Source of the DNA: Lachnospiraceae bacterium | GTDB taxonomy: Bacteria; Bacillota; Clostridia; Lachnospirales; Lachnospiraceae | Assembly (NCBI GenBank): GCA_015056765.1 | Contig: SVFQ01000001.1 | Span: 186,001-250,000 of the forward strand | Direction: 5' to 3' | DNA: 64,000 bases | In this document: piece by piece, positions 25,811 to 36,797 of the stretch | Layout: every line of letters begins with the position of its first letter | Position numbering within the stretch: position 1 is the first letter of the stretch | Notes under the pieces: model-generated | What the model saw: only the letters and a program-made list of their open reading frames with translations | Database searches by the model: none | What the model was told of the DNA's origin: nothing | Made by a program: the position numbers and the translations under genes

Positions 25811-26299
25811 ATGGGGCTGATTAAAAGGCTGACAAAGATAGATGATGATATAGTGGATGATTTGTATGTCATATATGACGAATCCATGCAGCAACTAGTA
25901 AGCAACTTTGAATCGAATGATGCAATGAGAGAAGCCTACAAAGAGTTCTTAGCAGATTTTATTACACGGGACAACCAAGTTGTGTTGATTGAGTATAATG
26001 ACGAGATACCGGTTGCTGCATTACGAGCTATAGAGAGCAACCAGGGAAAATGGTTCATAGAAGCGGTTGAGGTGAATCCAGATTATAGACATAGGGGATA
26101 TGGAAAAAGGCTTTTACAGGATGCATTAAGCTTTCTAAAGAATAAAAAGGCTAGTATAGTGGAATGCATTATTCTAAAGGAAAACGAATTATCAAAACGA
26201 CTGCATTCATCATGTGGCTTTTTGTCAACAACTGATGAGCCAATCAATTGTTGGGATGAACTTGAAGAAGACTCGGTTTTATATAGGTTAGTTATGTAG
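25811..26299 (+). CDS. GNAT-family N-acetyltransferase
   Basis: A 162-residue acetyl-CoA-dependent transferase. The acetyl-CoA pyrophosphate-binding motif is VNPDYRHRGYGKRLLQDALS (about residues 92-111; pattern RxxGxGxxL). Before it, EIPVAALRAIESNQGKWFIE forms the central strands. AGGAGGAGG precedes the ATG. The substrate is unknown. The gene is bracketed by two copies of a hairpin repeat, is more AT-rich than its neighbours and has a separate promoter region, so it may be an inserted cassette. Confidence 0.85.
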   Translation: MGLIKRLTKIDDDIVDDLYVIYDESMQQLVSNFESNDAMREAYKEFLADFITRDNQVVLIEYNDEIPVAALRAIESNQGKWFIEAVEVNPDYRHRGYGKRLLQDALSFLKNKKASIVECIILKENELSKRLHSSCGFLSTTDEPINCWDELEEDSVLYRLVM

Positions 26300-26308
26300 A
26301 AAATGGAT

Positions 26309-26355
26309 GAGGCGCAATGGAGACATGGATATGTCAAAAATGCGCCTCTATTTTT
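26309..26355 (+). repeat. Terminator-like hairpin repeat, copy 2
   Basis: GAGGCGCA pairs with TGCGCCTC; an inner stem GACAT/ATGTC has a GGAT loop; TATTTTT follows. Near-identical to 25633-25700 apart from a 17-base difference in the loop. It terminates the acetyltransferase gene. Confidence 0.8.
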
Positions 26356-26370
26356 ATACACTTTTACTAG

Positions 26371-26402
26371 TTGTAATTTTAGAGAGGAAAGGGTAGTATA
26401 AT
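26371..26402 (+). promoter_or_regulatory. Promoter of the sugar kinase/isomerase operon
   Basis: A consensus TATAAT is at 26397-26402. TTGTAA (26371-26376) is 17 bases before an overlapping TAGTAT (26394-26399) and 20 before TATAAT, so the exact -10 box is uncertain. Confidence 0.55.
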
Positions 26403-26410
26403 CCTAGACT

Positions 26411-26582
26411 GTGCACGTGCACGGAATGTAACACGACAGGGTCGTGTTACACGGCTCCATGCTTATTTGCGAAGCAAATTTTAATGCATGGAGTATCACG
26501 CGTAGCCCCGAGCATCAGCGAAGCTGGTTCTCATGCGAGGGGCTCCCGTCTCGCAACAGCGAGATGAAAAATGTCAGGAGGA
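26411..26582 (+). ncRNA. Highly structured leader of the sugar operon
   Basis: Between promoter and start codon lie five inverted repeats in a row: GTGCACGTGCAC (26411-26422); TGTAACACGAC/GTCGTGTTACA with a 3-base loop (26427-26451); CTCCATGC/GCATGGAG (26455-26493) enclosing ATTTGC-GAA-GCAAAT; AGCCCC/GGGGCT (26504-26544) enclosing GCAT/ATGC and CAGC-GAA-GCTG; and TCTCGC-AACA-GCGAGA (26549-26564). The ribosome site AGGAGG follows at 26577. There is no T-run terminator. It matches no riboswitch that I recognise. Confidence 0.55.
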
Positions 26583-26589
26583 ATAAACA

Positions 26590-28065
26590 ATGTTGTATGT
26601 AGGTGTAGACTTGGGTACCAGCGCTGTAAAGCTGCTTTTGATGGATGCCCATGGTAAGATTTTGAACACGGTATCAAAAGAATATGCACTTTCATTTCCA
26701 CATCCGGGCTGGTCTGAACAGAAACCGGAAGACTGGTATAGCCAGGTAATGGCAGGATTGAAAGAGCTTCTTGCAGATGCAGATAAGAGCCAGGTGGCTG
26801 GTATCAGCTTCGGCGGCCAGATGCACGGACTGGTTATCCTGGATGATCAGGATAATGTCATCCGTCCTGCTATCCTCTGGAACGATGGACGTACCCAGAA
26901 GCAGACAGATTATCTGAACAATGTGATTGGAAAGGATAAACTTTCCCAGTACACAGCAAATATCGCATTCGCTGGTTTCACTGCTCCAAAGATTCTCTGG
27001 GTAGAAGAGAATGAGCCAGAGAACTTCAAGAAGATTGCGAAGATTATGCTTCCAAAAGACTACATCGCATACAAGTTAAGCGGTGTACACTGCACCGATG
27101 TATCTGATGCATCCGGTATGCTTTTATTTGATGTAAAGAATCGTTGCTGGTCTAAAGAAATGCTGGAGATTTGCCACGTTAAAGAAGAGCAGCTGGCGAA
27201 AATCTATGAAAGCTATGAAGTGGTGGGCACTTTGAAAGCTGATGTGGCAGCAGAACTTGGTCTTTCCACAGATGTGAAAATCGTGGCAGGTGCAGGCGAC
27301 AATGCGGCAGCAGCTGTAGGAACCGGTACAGTAGGAGATGCTATGTGCAACATTTCCCTAGGTACCAGTGGAACGGTATTTATTTCCTCTAAAGAATTTG
27401 GTGTAGATAAGAACAATGCGCTTCACTCTTTTGCACATGCAGATGGTAGCTATCACCTCATGGGTTGCATGCTGAGTGCAGCTTCCTGTAATAAATGGTG
27501 GATGGAAGACATCCTGAAGACCAAGAACTTTGCGGATGAGCAGAAGGGCATCGAGAAACTGGGTGAGAACCATGTATTCTATCTGCCATACCTGATGGGC
27601 GAGAGAAGTCCTCATAACAATCCAAATGCAAGAGCGACTTTTATCGGTATGACTATGGATACCACCAGAGAAGACATGACACAGGCTGTACTGGAGGGTG
27701 TAGCCTTTGCACTTCGTGATTCCTTAGAAGTGGCCAAGTCTCTGGGTATCAAATTAGAGCGAACCAAGATCTGTGGTGGCGGTGCCAAATCTCCACTGTG
27801 GAAAAAGATGATTGCCAATATCCTGGGTATCAAAGTAGATGTCATCGAGACAGAAGAGGGTCCGGGATATGGTGCAGCTATGCTGGCAGCAGTAGCATGT
27901 GGCGAGTATGCTTCTGTAGAAGAAGCGGCAGCTAAGCTTGTAAAGACTGTGGATACCATCGAGCCTGACCCAGAGCTTACTGCTAAGTATGAAAAGAAAT
28001 ACCAGCAGTTCAAGCAGATTTATCCAGCTTGCAAAGGGCTGTTTGATGTAATTACAGAAGAATAA
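26590..28065 (+). CDS. xylB: Xylulokinase-like FGGY sugar kinase
   Basis: A 491-residue kinase that phosphorylates a ketose, by family D-xylulose at O5. Signs are the first phosphate loop VGVDLGTSAVKLLLMD (residues 4-19), GISFGGQMHGLVIL with the xylulokinase-typical QMHG (about 75-88), AILWNDGRTQKQ, the nucleotide-binding GAGDNAAAAVGTGTV and NISLGTSGTVF, and KICGGGAKSPLW near residue 395. AGGAGG precedes the ATG. It is the first gene of an operon with a DUF4867 protein and a fucose/arabinose-isomerase family protein, so the natural substrate could be a ketose other than xylulose. Confidence 0.9.
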   Translation: MLYVGVDLGTSAVKLLLMDAHGKILNTVSKEYALSFPHPGWSEQKPEDWYSQVMAGLKELLADADKSQVAGISFGGQMHGLVILDDQDNVIRPAILWNDGRTQKQTDYLNNVIGKDKLSQYTANIAFAGFTAPKILWVEENEPENFKKIAKIMLPKDYIAYKLSGVHCTDVSDASGMLLFDVKNRCWSKEMLEICHVKEEQLAKIYESYEVVGTLKADVAAELGLSTDVKIVAGAGDNAAAAVGTGTVGDAMCNISLGTSGTVFISSKEFGVDKNNALHSFAHADGSYHLMGCMLSAASCNKWWMEDILKTKNFADEQKGIEKLGENHVFYLPYLMGERSPHNNPNARATFIGMTMDTTREDMTQAVLEGVAFALRDSLEVAKSLGIKLERTKICGGGAKSPLWKKMIANILGIKVDVIETEEGPGYGAAMLAAVACGEYASVEEAAAKLVKTVDTIEPDPELTAKYEKKYQQFKQIYPACKGLFDVITEE

Positions 28066-28075
28066 GGGGGCAGAT

Positions 28076-28708
28076 ATGAAAATTCAAAATGTAAAAGATG
28101 CGGCCTTCAGAAAATATGGTCGAATCATCAATGAGTTTGATTTCACTCAGCTTTTAGAGGAGATGCAGAATACTCCTTGTCCAAGCGACGGTGTCATCTA
28201 TGTACCGGGACAGCCTAACTTAGAGGCTCTTCCTATCAAAGAAAAACTAGAAACTGCTTATTATGGCGAGCTTCCTATTCAGATTGGTTTCTGCAATGGT
28301 CGTAACTATCTGCTGAATGCAGTAGAGTACCACAGAAGCTCTGAACTGGATATCGCCGCTACTGACTGCATCTTGCTCCTTGGCAGACAGCAGGATATCA
28401 CAGATGACTACACCTATGAGACTTCCAAGGTAGAAGCTTTCTTCTGTCCAAAAGGAACCGGTGTAGAGCTGTATGCTACTACCCTTCACTATGCACCTTG
28501 CAGTGTAGGGGAGGAGAACTTCCGCGTGGTAATCGTACTTCCAAAGGATACCAACCTGGAGCTTGATGAAAAACACGCCGGATATGAAGATGCTCTCATC
28601 ACAGCAAAGAACAAATGGCTGATTGGTCACGCAGAAGGTGGCCTGGATGCAGGCGCACACATTGGTCTCATTGGTGAGAACTTAGATGTAAGAAAAATGG
28701 AGCGTTAA
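28076..28708 (+). CDS. DUF4867-family protein
   Basis: A 210-residue cytoplasmic protein, 10 bases after the kinase gene. I recognise it as DUF4867 from its start (KDAAFRKYGRIINEFDF), IQIGFCNGRNYLLNAVEYH, the histidine/glutamate-rich core (YHRSSELDIAATDCILLLG, ETSKVEAFFCPKGTGVELY, TTLHYAPC) and NKWLIGHAEG. The spaced His and Glu residues on short strands suggest a cupin-like metal site, as in other small sugar isomerases or lyases. It is regularly found with ketose kinases and fucose-isomerase-like enzymes. Its reaction is unknown; a sugar-epimerising or isomerising step is a guess from context. Confidence 0.75.
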   Translation: MKIQNVKDAAFRKYGRIINEFDFTQLLEEMQNTPCPSDGVIYVPGQPNLEALPIKEKLETAYYGELPIQIGFCNGRNYLLNAVEYHRSSELDIAATDCILLLGRQQDITDDYTYETSKVEAFFCPKGTGVELYATTLHYAPCSVGEENFRVVIVLPKDTNLELDEKHAGYEDALITAKNKWLIGHAEGGLDAGAHIGLIGENLDVRKMER

Positions 28709-28752
28709 TGAAGGGAAATAACCCTAGTTAATCATAAAAAGGAGAGAAAAAA

Positions 28753-30237
28753 ATGAACAACATTCCAAAAATTAAACTTGGTGTAGTAGCTGTAAGTAGA
28801 GATTGCTTCCCTGAAAGCCTCTCTGTAAACAGAAGAAAAGCACTCATCGATGCATATGCAAAAAAATATGATGCAGCAGATATCTATGAGTGTCCAATCT
28901 GTATCGTAGAAAGCGAAATTCACATGGTACAGGCTCTTGAAGATATCAAGAAAGCAGGATGTAACGCACTTTGCGTATATCTTGGAAACTTCGGACCAGA
29001 AATCTCCGAAACCCTTTTAGCAAAACACTTCGAAGGACCTAAGATGTTCATCGCAGCAGCAGAAGAAAGTCAGAACGACTTATCTGATGGCCGTGGTGAT
29101 GCTTACTGCGGTATGCTGAATGCTAGCTATAACTTAGCACTTCGTAACATCCACGCTTATATTCCAGAATATCCTGTAGGAGATGCAGAAGACTGTGCAG
29201 ATATGATGCACGAGTTCTTACCAATTGCTAGAGCAATCGTTGGTTTATCTGACCTGAAGATTATCAGCTTTGGTCCTAGACCACTGAACTTCCTTGCTTG
29301 CAACGCTCCTATCAAACAGCTTTACAACTTAGGCGTTGAAATCGAAGAAAACTCCGAACTTGACCTGTTCGAAGCATTTAACAAACATGCCGGAGACTCC
29401 AGAATTCCTGCTAAGGTAAAAGAAATGGCAGAAGAACTGGGTGCTGGTAATAAAAAACCAGAAGTTCTCGAGAAACTTGCTCAGTACGAACTGACTCTGC
29501 TTGACTGGGTAGAGGAGCACAGAGGTTACAGAAAATACGTTGCTATCGCCGGTAAATGCTGGCCTGCATTCCAGACACAGTTTGGTTTTGTACCTTGCTA
29601 TGTAAACAGCCGTCTGACAGGTATGGGTATCCCTGTATCTTGTGAAGTAGATATCTATGGTTGCTTATCTGAGTACATCGGTACCTGCGTAAGTGATGAT
29701 ATCGTAACACTGCTGGATATCAACAACTCTGTACCTAAGGATATGTACAAAGAATCCATCGAAGGCAAATTCGATTACACACATCAGGATACCTTCATGG
29801 GCTTCCACTGCGGTAATACTTGCTCCAAGAAGCTGGCATTCTGCGAAATGAAGAACCAGAAGATTATGGCAAGAAGCCTTCCTGTAGAAGTAACCAACGG
29901 TACTTTGGAAGGTGACATCATGCCTGGTGATATCACATTCTATCGTCTGCAGTCCACCGCAGATAACAAGATCCGCGCATACGTAGCAGAAGGTGAAGTA
30001 CTTCCTGTAGCTACCAGATCCTTCGGTGGTATCGGTGTATTTGCAATCAAAGAGATGGGCAGATTCTATCGTCACGTATTGATTGAGAAGAACTATCCTC
30101 ATCACGGTGCCGTAGCATTCGGTCACTTTGGTAAAGCACTCTTTGAAGTATTCAAATACTTAGGTGTACCGATGGAAGACATCAACTACAACCAGCCAAA
30201 GAGCGTACCTTATCCAACTGAGAATCCATTCAAATAA
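28753..30237 (+). CDS. L-fucose/L-arabinose isomerase family protein
   Basis: A 494-residue sugar isomerase of the fucose/arabinose isomerase fold. Start KIKLGVVAVSRDCFPESLS, then ALCVYLGNFGPEI, KIISFGPRPLNFLACNAPIK and, later, the metal-site part (VSCEVDIYGCLSEYIG, FMGFHCGNTC, MPGDITFYRL) and HHGAVAFGHFGKALFEVFKYLG. It should turn an aldose into the ketose used by the kinase two genes upstream. The exact sugar is not determined. GGAGAG precedes the ATG; a terminator follows. Codon use is strongly biased, suggesting high expression. Confidence 0.85.
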   Translation: MNNIPKIKLGVVAVSRDCFPESLSVNRRKALIDAYAKKYDAADIYECPICIVESEIHMVQALEDIKKAGCNALCVYLGNFGPEISETLLAKHFEGPKMFIAAAEESQNDLSDGRGDAYCGMLNASYNLALRNIHAYIPEYPVGDAEDCADMMHEFLPIARAIVGLSDLKIISFGPRPLNFLACNAPIKQLYNLGVEIEENSELDLFEAFNKHAGDSRIPAKVKEMAEELGAGNKKPEVLEKLAQYELTLLDWVEEHRGYRKYVAIAGKCWPAFQTQFGFVPCYVNSRLTGMGIPVSCEVDIYGCLSEYIGTCVSDDIVTLLDINNSVPKDMYKESIEGKFDYTHQDTFMGFHCGNTCSKKLAFCEMKNQKIMARSLPVEVTNGTLEGDIMPGDITFYRLQSTADNKIRAYVAEGEVLPVATRSFGGIGVFAIKEMGRFYRHVLIEKNYPHHGAVAFGHFGKALFEVFKYLGVPMEDINYNQPKSVPYPTENPFK

Positions 30238-30261
30238 GATTCTACGAAATATCACCAATAA

Positions 30262-30300
30262 AGAAGGGGTCATCTCCAATGGGAGATGGCCCCTTCTATT
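30262..30300 (+). terminator. Terminator of the sugar operon
   Basis: A 16-bp stem (AGAAGGGGTCATCTCC with GGAGATGGCCCCTTCT, one G-T pair) around an AATG loop, followed by ATT. It also lies at the 3' side of the convergent macro-domain gene. Confidence 0.85.
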
Positions 30301-30335
30301 ATGAAATAAGAGTTCTACGCGCGCACTCTTATATT

Positions 30336-30878
30336 CTATTCATATAATTCTTTCCAAGCGGATTCAAAGGTGCGATACTGGGCTACTGCCAGGAAGGCAA
30401 CCACTACACGAAGTCCGTATTTGGGATTGGCTTCAAACCATTTTTCGATAGTAGTAAGAGTGGTTTTTGCCAGTCGTTCTTCGGCGTCATAGTTTAGCTT
30501 CACGTTCTGACTGGGAAGCGCCAAGGATTTGATCCCGTTTTCTTTTGCTAAATCCAGTGTACTGGTGATGGCTTCAGATATGATCTGCAAGTCGTCGTCA
30601 GAGCCCTTGTATACCGGAATAGACATATGGATTACATTGTTACATAAAAGGTTATACCCTTTTGTGATTTTGGCTTTGCCAAGCTCACAACCATGTAAAT
30701 CCTCTACTGCGTGCCGAAACTCCGGTCCACCATGGCTGAAAAATTGATCTGCCATGAGAGAAGGTGCCAATAAGGTCGGCTCAGAAAGATTTACTAAAGC
30801 TTCTAATTTCAGCGTAAAAATCTCGCCTACGTAAATCTGGAACTTGTTAATCCCTGTGTGCATCATAGCTCGTCTCAC
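30336..30878 (-). CDS. Macro-domain-like protein
   Basis: About 180 residues. The macro-domain layout is visible: FQIYVGEIFTLKLEALVNLSEP at the front, then GGPEFRHAVEDLHGCELGKA and ITKGYNLLCNNVIHMSIPVY, and IKSLALPSQNVKLNYDAEE. Macro domains bind ADP-ribose or related nucleotides. The usual NAxN motif is replaced by NLSEP, and the glycine-rich loop is altered, so binding or hydrolase activity may differ or be lost. The start could be Met1, Met5 or Met6. It sits alone, convergent with the sugar operon and divergent from lacZ. Confidence 0.65.
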   Translation of the reverse strand: MRRAMMHTGINKFQIYVGEIFTLKLEALVNLSEPTLLAPSLMADQFFSHGGPEFRHAVEDLHGCELGKAKITKGYNLLCNNVIHMSIPVYKGSDDDLQIISEAITSTLDLAKENGIKSLALPSQNVKLNYDAEERLAKTTLTTIEKWFEANPKYGLRVVVAFLAVAQYRTFESAWKELYE

Positions 30879-31021
30879 CCCTTCATAGTAATCTACTAAC
30901 CCTATCTCATTTTATCACAATCCCTTTCAAAATAGAAAGATAATAAAGCAGATTTCTGATAAAAATTCTGAATCTTTGAACACGAAGAATTCTTTGCCTA
31001 ACAATGACTTTCTAATCTACC

Positions 31022-31033
31022 CAAAATGTTGTA
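31022..31033. promoter_or_regulatory. Candidate LacI-type operator upstream of lacZ
   Basis: CAAAATGTTGTA is identical to the core of the palindrome in front of the lacI-type gene (23946-23957). Flanks preserve a weaker inverted repeat. It lies 37-48 bases before the preferred lacZ start. Confidence 0.5.
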
Positions 31034-31039
31034 GAGTGA

Positions 31040-34207
<3,168 letters not shown>

Positions 34208-34222
34208 AACGCAACATGATGA

Positions 34223-34253
34223 AAAGGCTCTCTGTTTTAGAGAGCCTTTCTTT
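34223..34253 (+). terminator. Terminator of lacZ
   Basis: An 11-bp perfect stem AAAGGCTCTCT/AGAGAGCCTTT with a GTTTT loop and CTTT tail. Confidence 0.88.
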
Positions 34254-34273
34254 AGGCTAGAAAGAGTAGATAA

Positions 34274-35632
34274 ATGAATCAAAACGAAAACAAGATGGGC
34301 GTTATGCCTGTCAAAAAACTAATCATCACCATGTCCCTGCCCATGATGATTTCCATGCTGGTGCAGGCACTGTACAATATCGTAGATAGCTATTTCGTAG
34401 CGCAGATTAGCGAGAGTGCTATTACTGCAGTTACCCTTGCCTTTCCACTGCAGAACCTCATGATTGCGGTTGGCTCCGGTACAGGCGTAGGTATCAATGC
34501 GCTACTATCCAGATCACTGGGAGAGAAGCGTTTCGATAAGGCCAATACAGCAGCAAATACAGGACTTTTCCTGACTTTCTTTAACTTCCTGATTTTCCTG
34601 ATTGTGGGTGTTTTCTTTGCGAAGCCTTTTATCGTATCCCAGGCAGAGACCGCAGAGATAGCAGCCTATGGTACGGCTTATCTGCAGATTGTAAATGGTA
34701 TGTCCATCGGTCTGTTTTTCCAGATGACCTTTGAGAGACTTCTGCAGTCTACGGGACGCACCTTTGAGAGTATGATTTCTCAGGTTACCGGTGCTGTGCT
34801 GAATATTATTTTTGACCCGATTTTGATTTTTGGTATCGGCATCTTCCCTGAATTGGGAGTTGCCGGTGCAGCCTACGCGACTATTCTAGGACAGTGTGTA
34901 GCAGCTGTTGTGGGCCTTGTGTTGAACCTTACCAGAAATCATGAGATACAGATTACTTTACCACAGATTATTAAACCTGACAGACATACTATGAGAGAAA
35001 TCTATGAAGTGGGTGTGCCCTCTATCTTGATGATGTCCATAGGATCCTTGATGTCCTACTTGATGATTCAGATTTTGAACAGCTTCTCCAGTACAGCCAC
35101 GGCGGTATTTGGTGTATACTTCAGATTACAGAGCTTCTTCTTTATGCCTGTATTTGGTTTGAATAACGGTTTGATTCCGGTACTTGCCTATAACTACGGG
35201 GCTAAGAATAAAAAGCGTATTGAAGAAGCGTTGCGCTTTGCCATGACACTGGCGATTACCATTATGGTAATCGGTACCATTGTCTTCGAGGTAATGCCGG
35301 AGCAGCTTTTACAGCTCTTTAAAGCGCAGGAAGAAATGCTTCGTATCGGCGTACCGGCTATGAGAATTATTGGCATTCACTTCCCTCTTGCGGGAGCCAG
35401 CATCGCTATGGGATCTATCTTCCAGGCCTTTGCAAAGAGCGTGTATTCCTTGATTGTGTCTGTGGGTAGACAGCTGGTTGTTTTGATTCCTGCTGCTTGG
35501 CTTTTGGCACAGACAGGAGAAGTGATTCATGTGTGGTGGGCCTTCCCGATTGCGGAAGTCGTCAGTTTGACCTTGTCCTTTATATTCTTCAGAAAGCTAT
35601 ATAGGGCAGTAGTGAAAAACTTGGAAAACTAA
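34274..35632 (+). CDS. MATE-family multidrug/cation antiporter
   Basis: A 452-residue membrane protein with about 12 hydrophobic segments in two halves. The N-terminal signature is KKLIITMSLPMMISMLVQAL then YNIVDSYFVAQISESAI and LQNLMIAVGSGTGVGINAL; the second half repeats the pattern with MSYLMIQILNSFSSTATAVF and GLNNGLIPVLAYNYGAKN. MATE pumps export drugs or metabolites in exchange for sodium ions or protons. The substrate cannot be told from sequence. It begins 25 bases after the lacZ terminator and is followed by a HD nucleotidase 10 bases on. Confidence 0.92.
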   Translation: MNQNENKMGVMPVKKLIITMSLPMMISMLVQALYNIVDSYFVAQISESAITAVTLAFPLQNLMIAVGSGTGVGINALLSRSLGEKRFDKANTAANTGLFLTFFNFLIFLIVGVFFAKPFIVSQAETAEIAAYGTAYLQIVNGMSIGLFFQMTFERLLQSTGRTFESMISQVTGAVLNIIFDPILIFGIGIFPELGVAGAAYATILGQCVAAVVGLVLNLTRNHEIQITLPQIIKPDRHTMREIYEVGVPSILMMSIGSLMSYLMIQILNSFSSTATAVFGVYFRLQSFFFMPVFGLNNGLIPVLAYNYGAKNKKRIEEALRFAMTLAITIMVIGTIVFEVMPEQLLQLFKAQEEMLRIGVPAMRIIGIHFPLAGASIAMGSIFQAFAKSVYSLIVSVGRQLVVLIPAAWLLAQTGEVIHVWWAFPIAEVVSLTLSFIFFRKLYRAVVKNLEN

Positions 35633-35642
35633 GGGGGTAATT

Positions 35643-36236
35643 ATGGCATTTCACTTTTTTGCAACAGTATCCAGAATGAAATACATCGAAAGATGGGCAC
35701 TTATGAGAAACTCTCGTCAGGAGAATCTCAGTGAGCACTCCCTGGAGGTGGCGATGATTGCGCATGCTTTGTGTGTCATCGGTAATGTGCGTTATGGCAA
35801 GTGCTTGAATGCAGACAAGGCAGCGCTAATCGGCTTGTACCATGATACATCCGAAATCATCACCGGGGATATGCCTACACCGGTAAAATACTATAACGAT
35901 ACGATACGCGATGCCTATAAGGAAATTGAAGCCATCGCTGAGAGTAAGCTATTAAACCGTCTGCCGGATGATTTGCGTCCCGCTTTTGAACGTATCTATA
36001 GGCCGGAAGATGGAGAGAACGAGAGATACATGCGTAAGTTAGTCAAGGCAGCAGACAAGCTGTCTGCTTATATCAAATGTATCGAGGAAGAGAAATCCGG
36101 TAACACAGAGTTCCGTACAGCGAAGGAAAGCACTGAGAAAAAGTTGGAAAAGCTTCGCTTTGACTATCCGGAAGTAGATGACTTCATGAAAGACTTCCTG
36201 CCATCCTATGGAAGTACTTTGGATGAATTATCTTAA
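35643..36236 (+). CDS. yfbR: YfbR-like HD-domain 5'-deoxynucleotidase
   Basis: A 197-residue HD-domain phosphohydrolase. YfbR family features are RMKYIERWALMRNSRQENLS with EHSLEVAMIAH (first His), LYHDTSEIITGDMPTPVKYY (HD pair and following acidic residue) and KAADKLSAYIKCIEE (last Asp). In E. coli YfbR removes the 5' phosphate from deoxynucleoside monophosphates. GGGGGTAATT precedes the ATG. It is co-oriented with the MATE gene and followed by a terminator. Confidence 0.9.
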   Translation: MAFHFFATVSRMKYIERWALMRNSRQENLSEHSLEVAMIAHALCVIGNVRYGKCLNADKAALIGLYHDTSEIITGDMPTPVKYYNDTIRDAYKEIEAIAESKLLNRLPDDLRPAFERIYRPEDGENERYMRKLVKAADKLSAYIKCIEEEKSGNTEFRTAKESTEKKLEKLRFDYPEVDDFMKDFLPSYGSTLDELS

Positions 36237-36255
36237 TGCATACAAGAGACTAAGA

Positions 36256-36286
36256 AAGCCGTAGCATGACGCTACGGCTTCTTTTG
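36256..36286 (+). terminator. Terminator of yfbR
   Basis: A 10-bp stem AAGCCGTAGC/GCTACGGCTT with a 5-base loop followed by CTTTTG. Confidence 0.85.
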
Positions 36287-36291
36287 TGCAT

Positions 36292-36320
36292 AAAAAATCC
36301 GTGGCATTTGCCACGGATTT
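36292..36320 (-). terminator. Terminator of the GlsB-like gene
   Basis: A 12-bp stem AAATCCGTGGCA/TGCCACGGATTT with a very short loop; on the minus strand it is followed by TTT. It lies 6 bases after the stop. Confidence 0.75.
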
Positions 36321-36326
36321 AAAGTC

Positions 36327-36578
36327 TTATTTAGAAATCAGTCTACCAACCCAAATGCAGACACAAGCACCTACGACAGAAATGATTACGTGTCCAAGTC
36401 TGGTGAAGCTTGTAAGACCAATGGCGTTGAAAATAACACCGCCGATGATACCACCCAAGATACCGAAGATGATGTTCTTCAAAAGGCTGCTGGTATCGGT
36501 GCCCATAATCTTACCAGCGATGAAACCGGCAACAGCACCAAGTAATAAACTCATTAATAAACTAGTGATATGAAACAT
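36327..36578 (-). CDS. GlsB/YeaQ/YmgE-family membrane protein
   Basis: An 83-residue small membrane protein with three hydrophobic helices and glycine-rich packing: LLLGAVAGFIAGKIMG, ILGGIIGGVIFNAIGL and VISVVGACVCIWVG. This is the transglycosylase-associated (GlsB/YeaQ) family, linked to general stress tolerance; the mechanism is unknown. AAGGGGG precedes the ATG on this strand. Confidence 0.9.
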   Translation of the reverse strand: MFHITSLLMSLLLGAVAGFIAGKIMGTDTSSLLKNIIFGILGGIIGGVIFNAIGLTSFTRLGHVIISVVGACVCIWVGRLISK

Positions 36579-36603
36579 GATGAAACCCCCTTAAATAAGA
36601 TAA

Positions 36604-36677
36604 TCGGGGTGACGTGATTCGAACACGCGGCCTCTTCGTCCCGAACGAAGCGCTCTACCAAGCTGAGCCACACCCCG
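36604..36677 (-). tRNA. tRNA-Pro (CGG)
   Basis: A 74-nt tRNA. The acceptor stem pairs CGGGGTG with CACCCCG, the anticodon arm is CTTCG-TTCGGGA-CGAAG giving anticodon CGG (reads CCG), and the T loop is TTCGAAT. CCA is not encoded. It is a single gene between the GlsB-like and DUF6171 genes. Confidence 0.95.
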
Positions 36678-36797
36678 ATGTCTTAGCGACGTTCTTAATG
36701 ATACTCTATTTTTCAATCTCCGTCAAGAAATCATTTGTAATTCTGTGATGGAAGCGGTATGGTGAATACTAGATTATATACGTAAAGGAAACCCACA

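Noticed and set aside
36286-36573. A plus-strand frame of 95 codons
   Set aside because: Runs through a terminator hairpin and opposite the GlsB-like gene, whose membrane pattern is clear.
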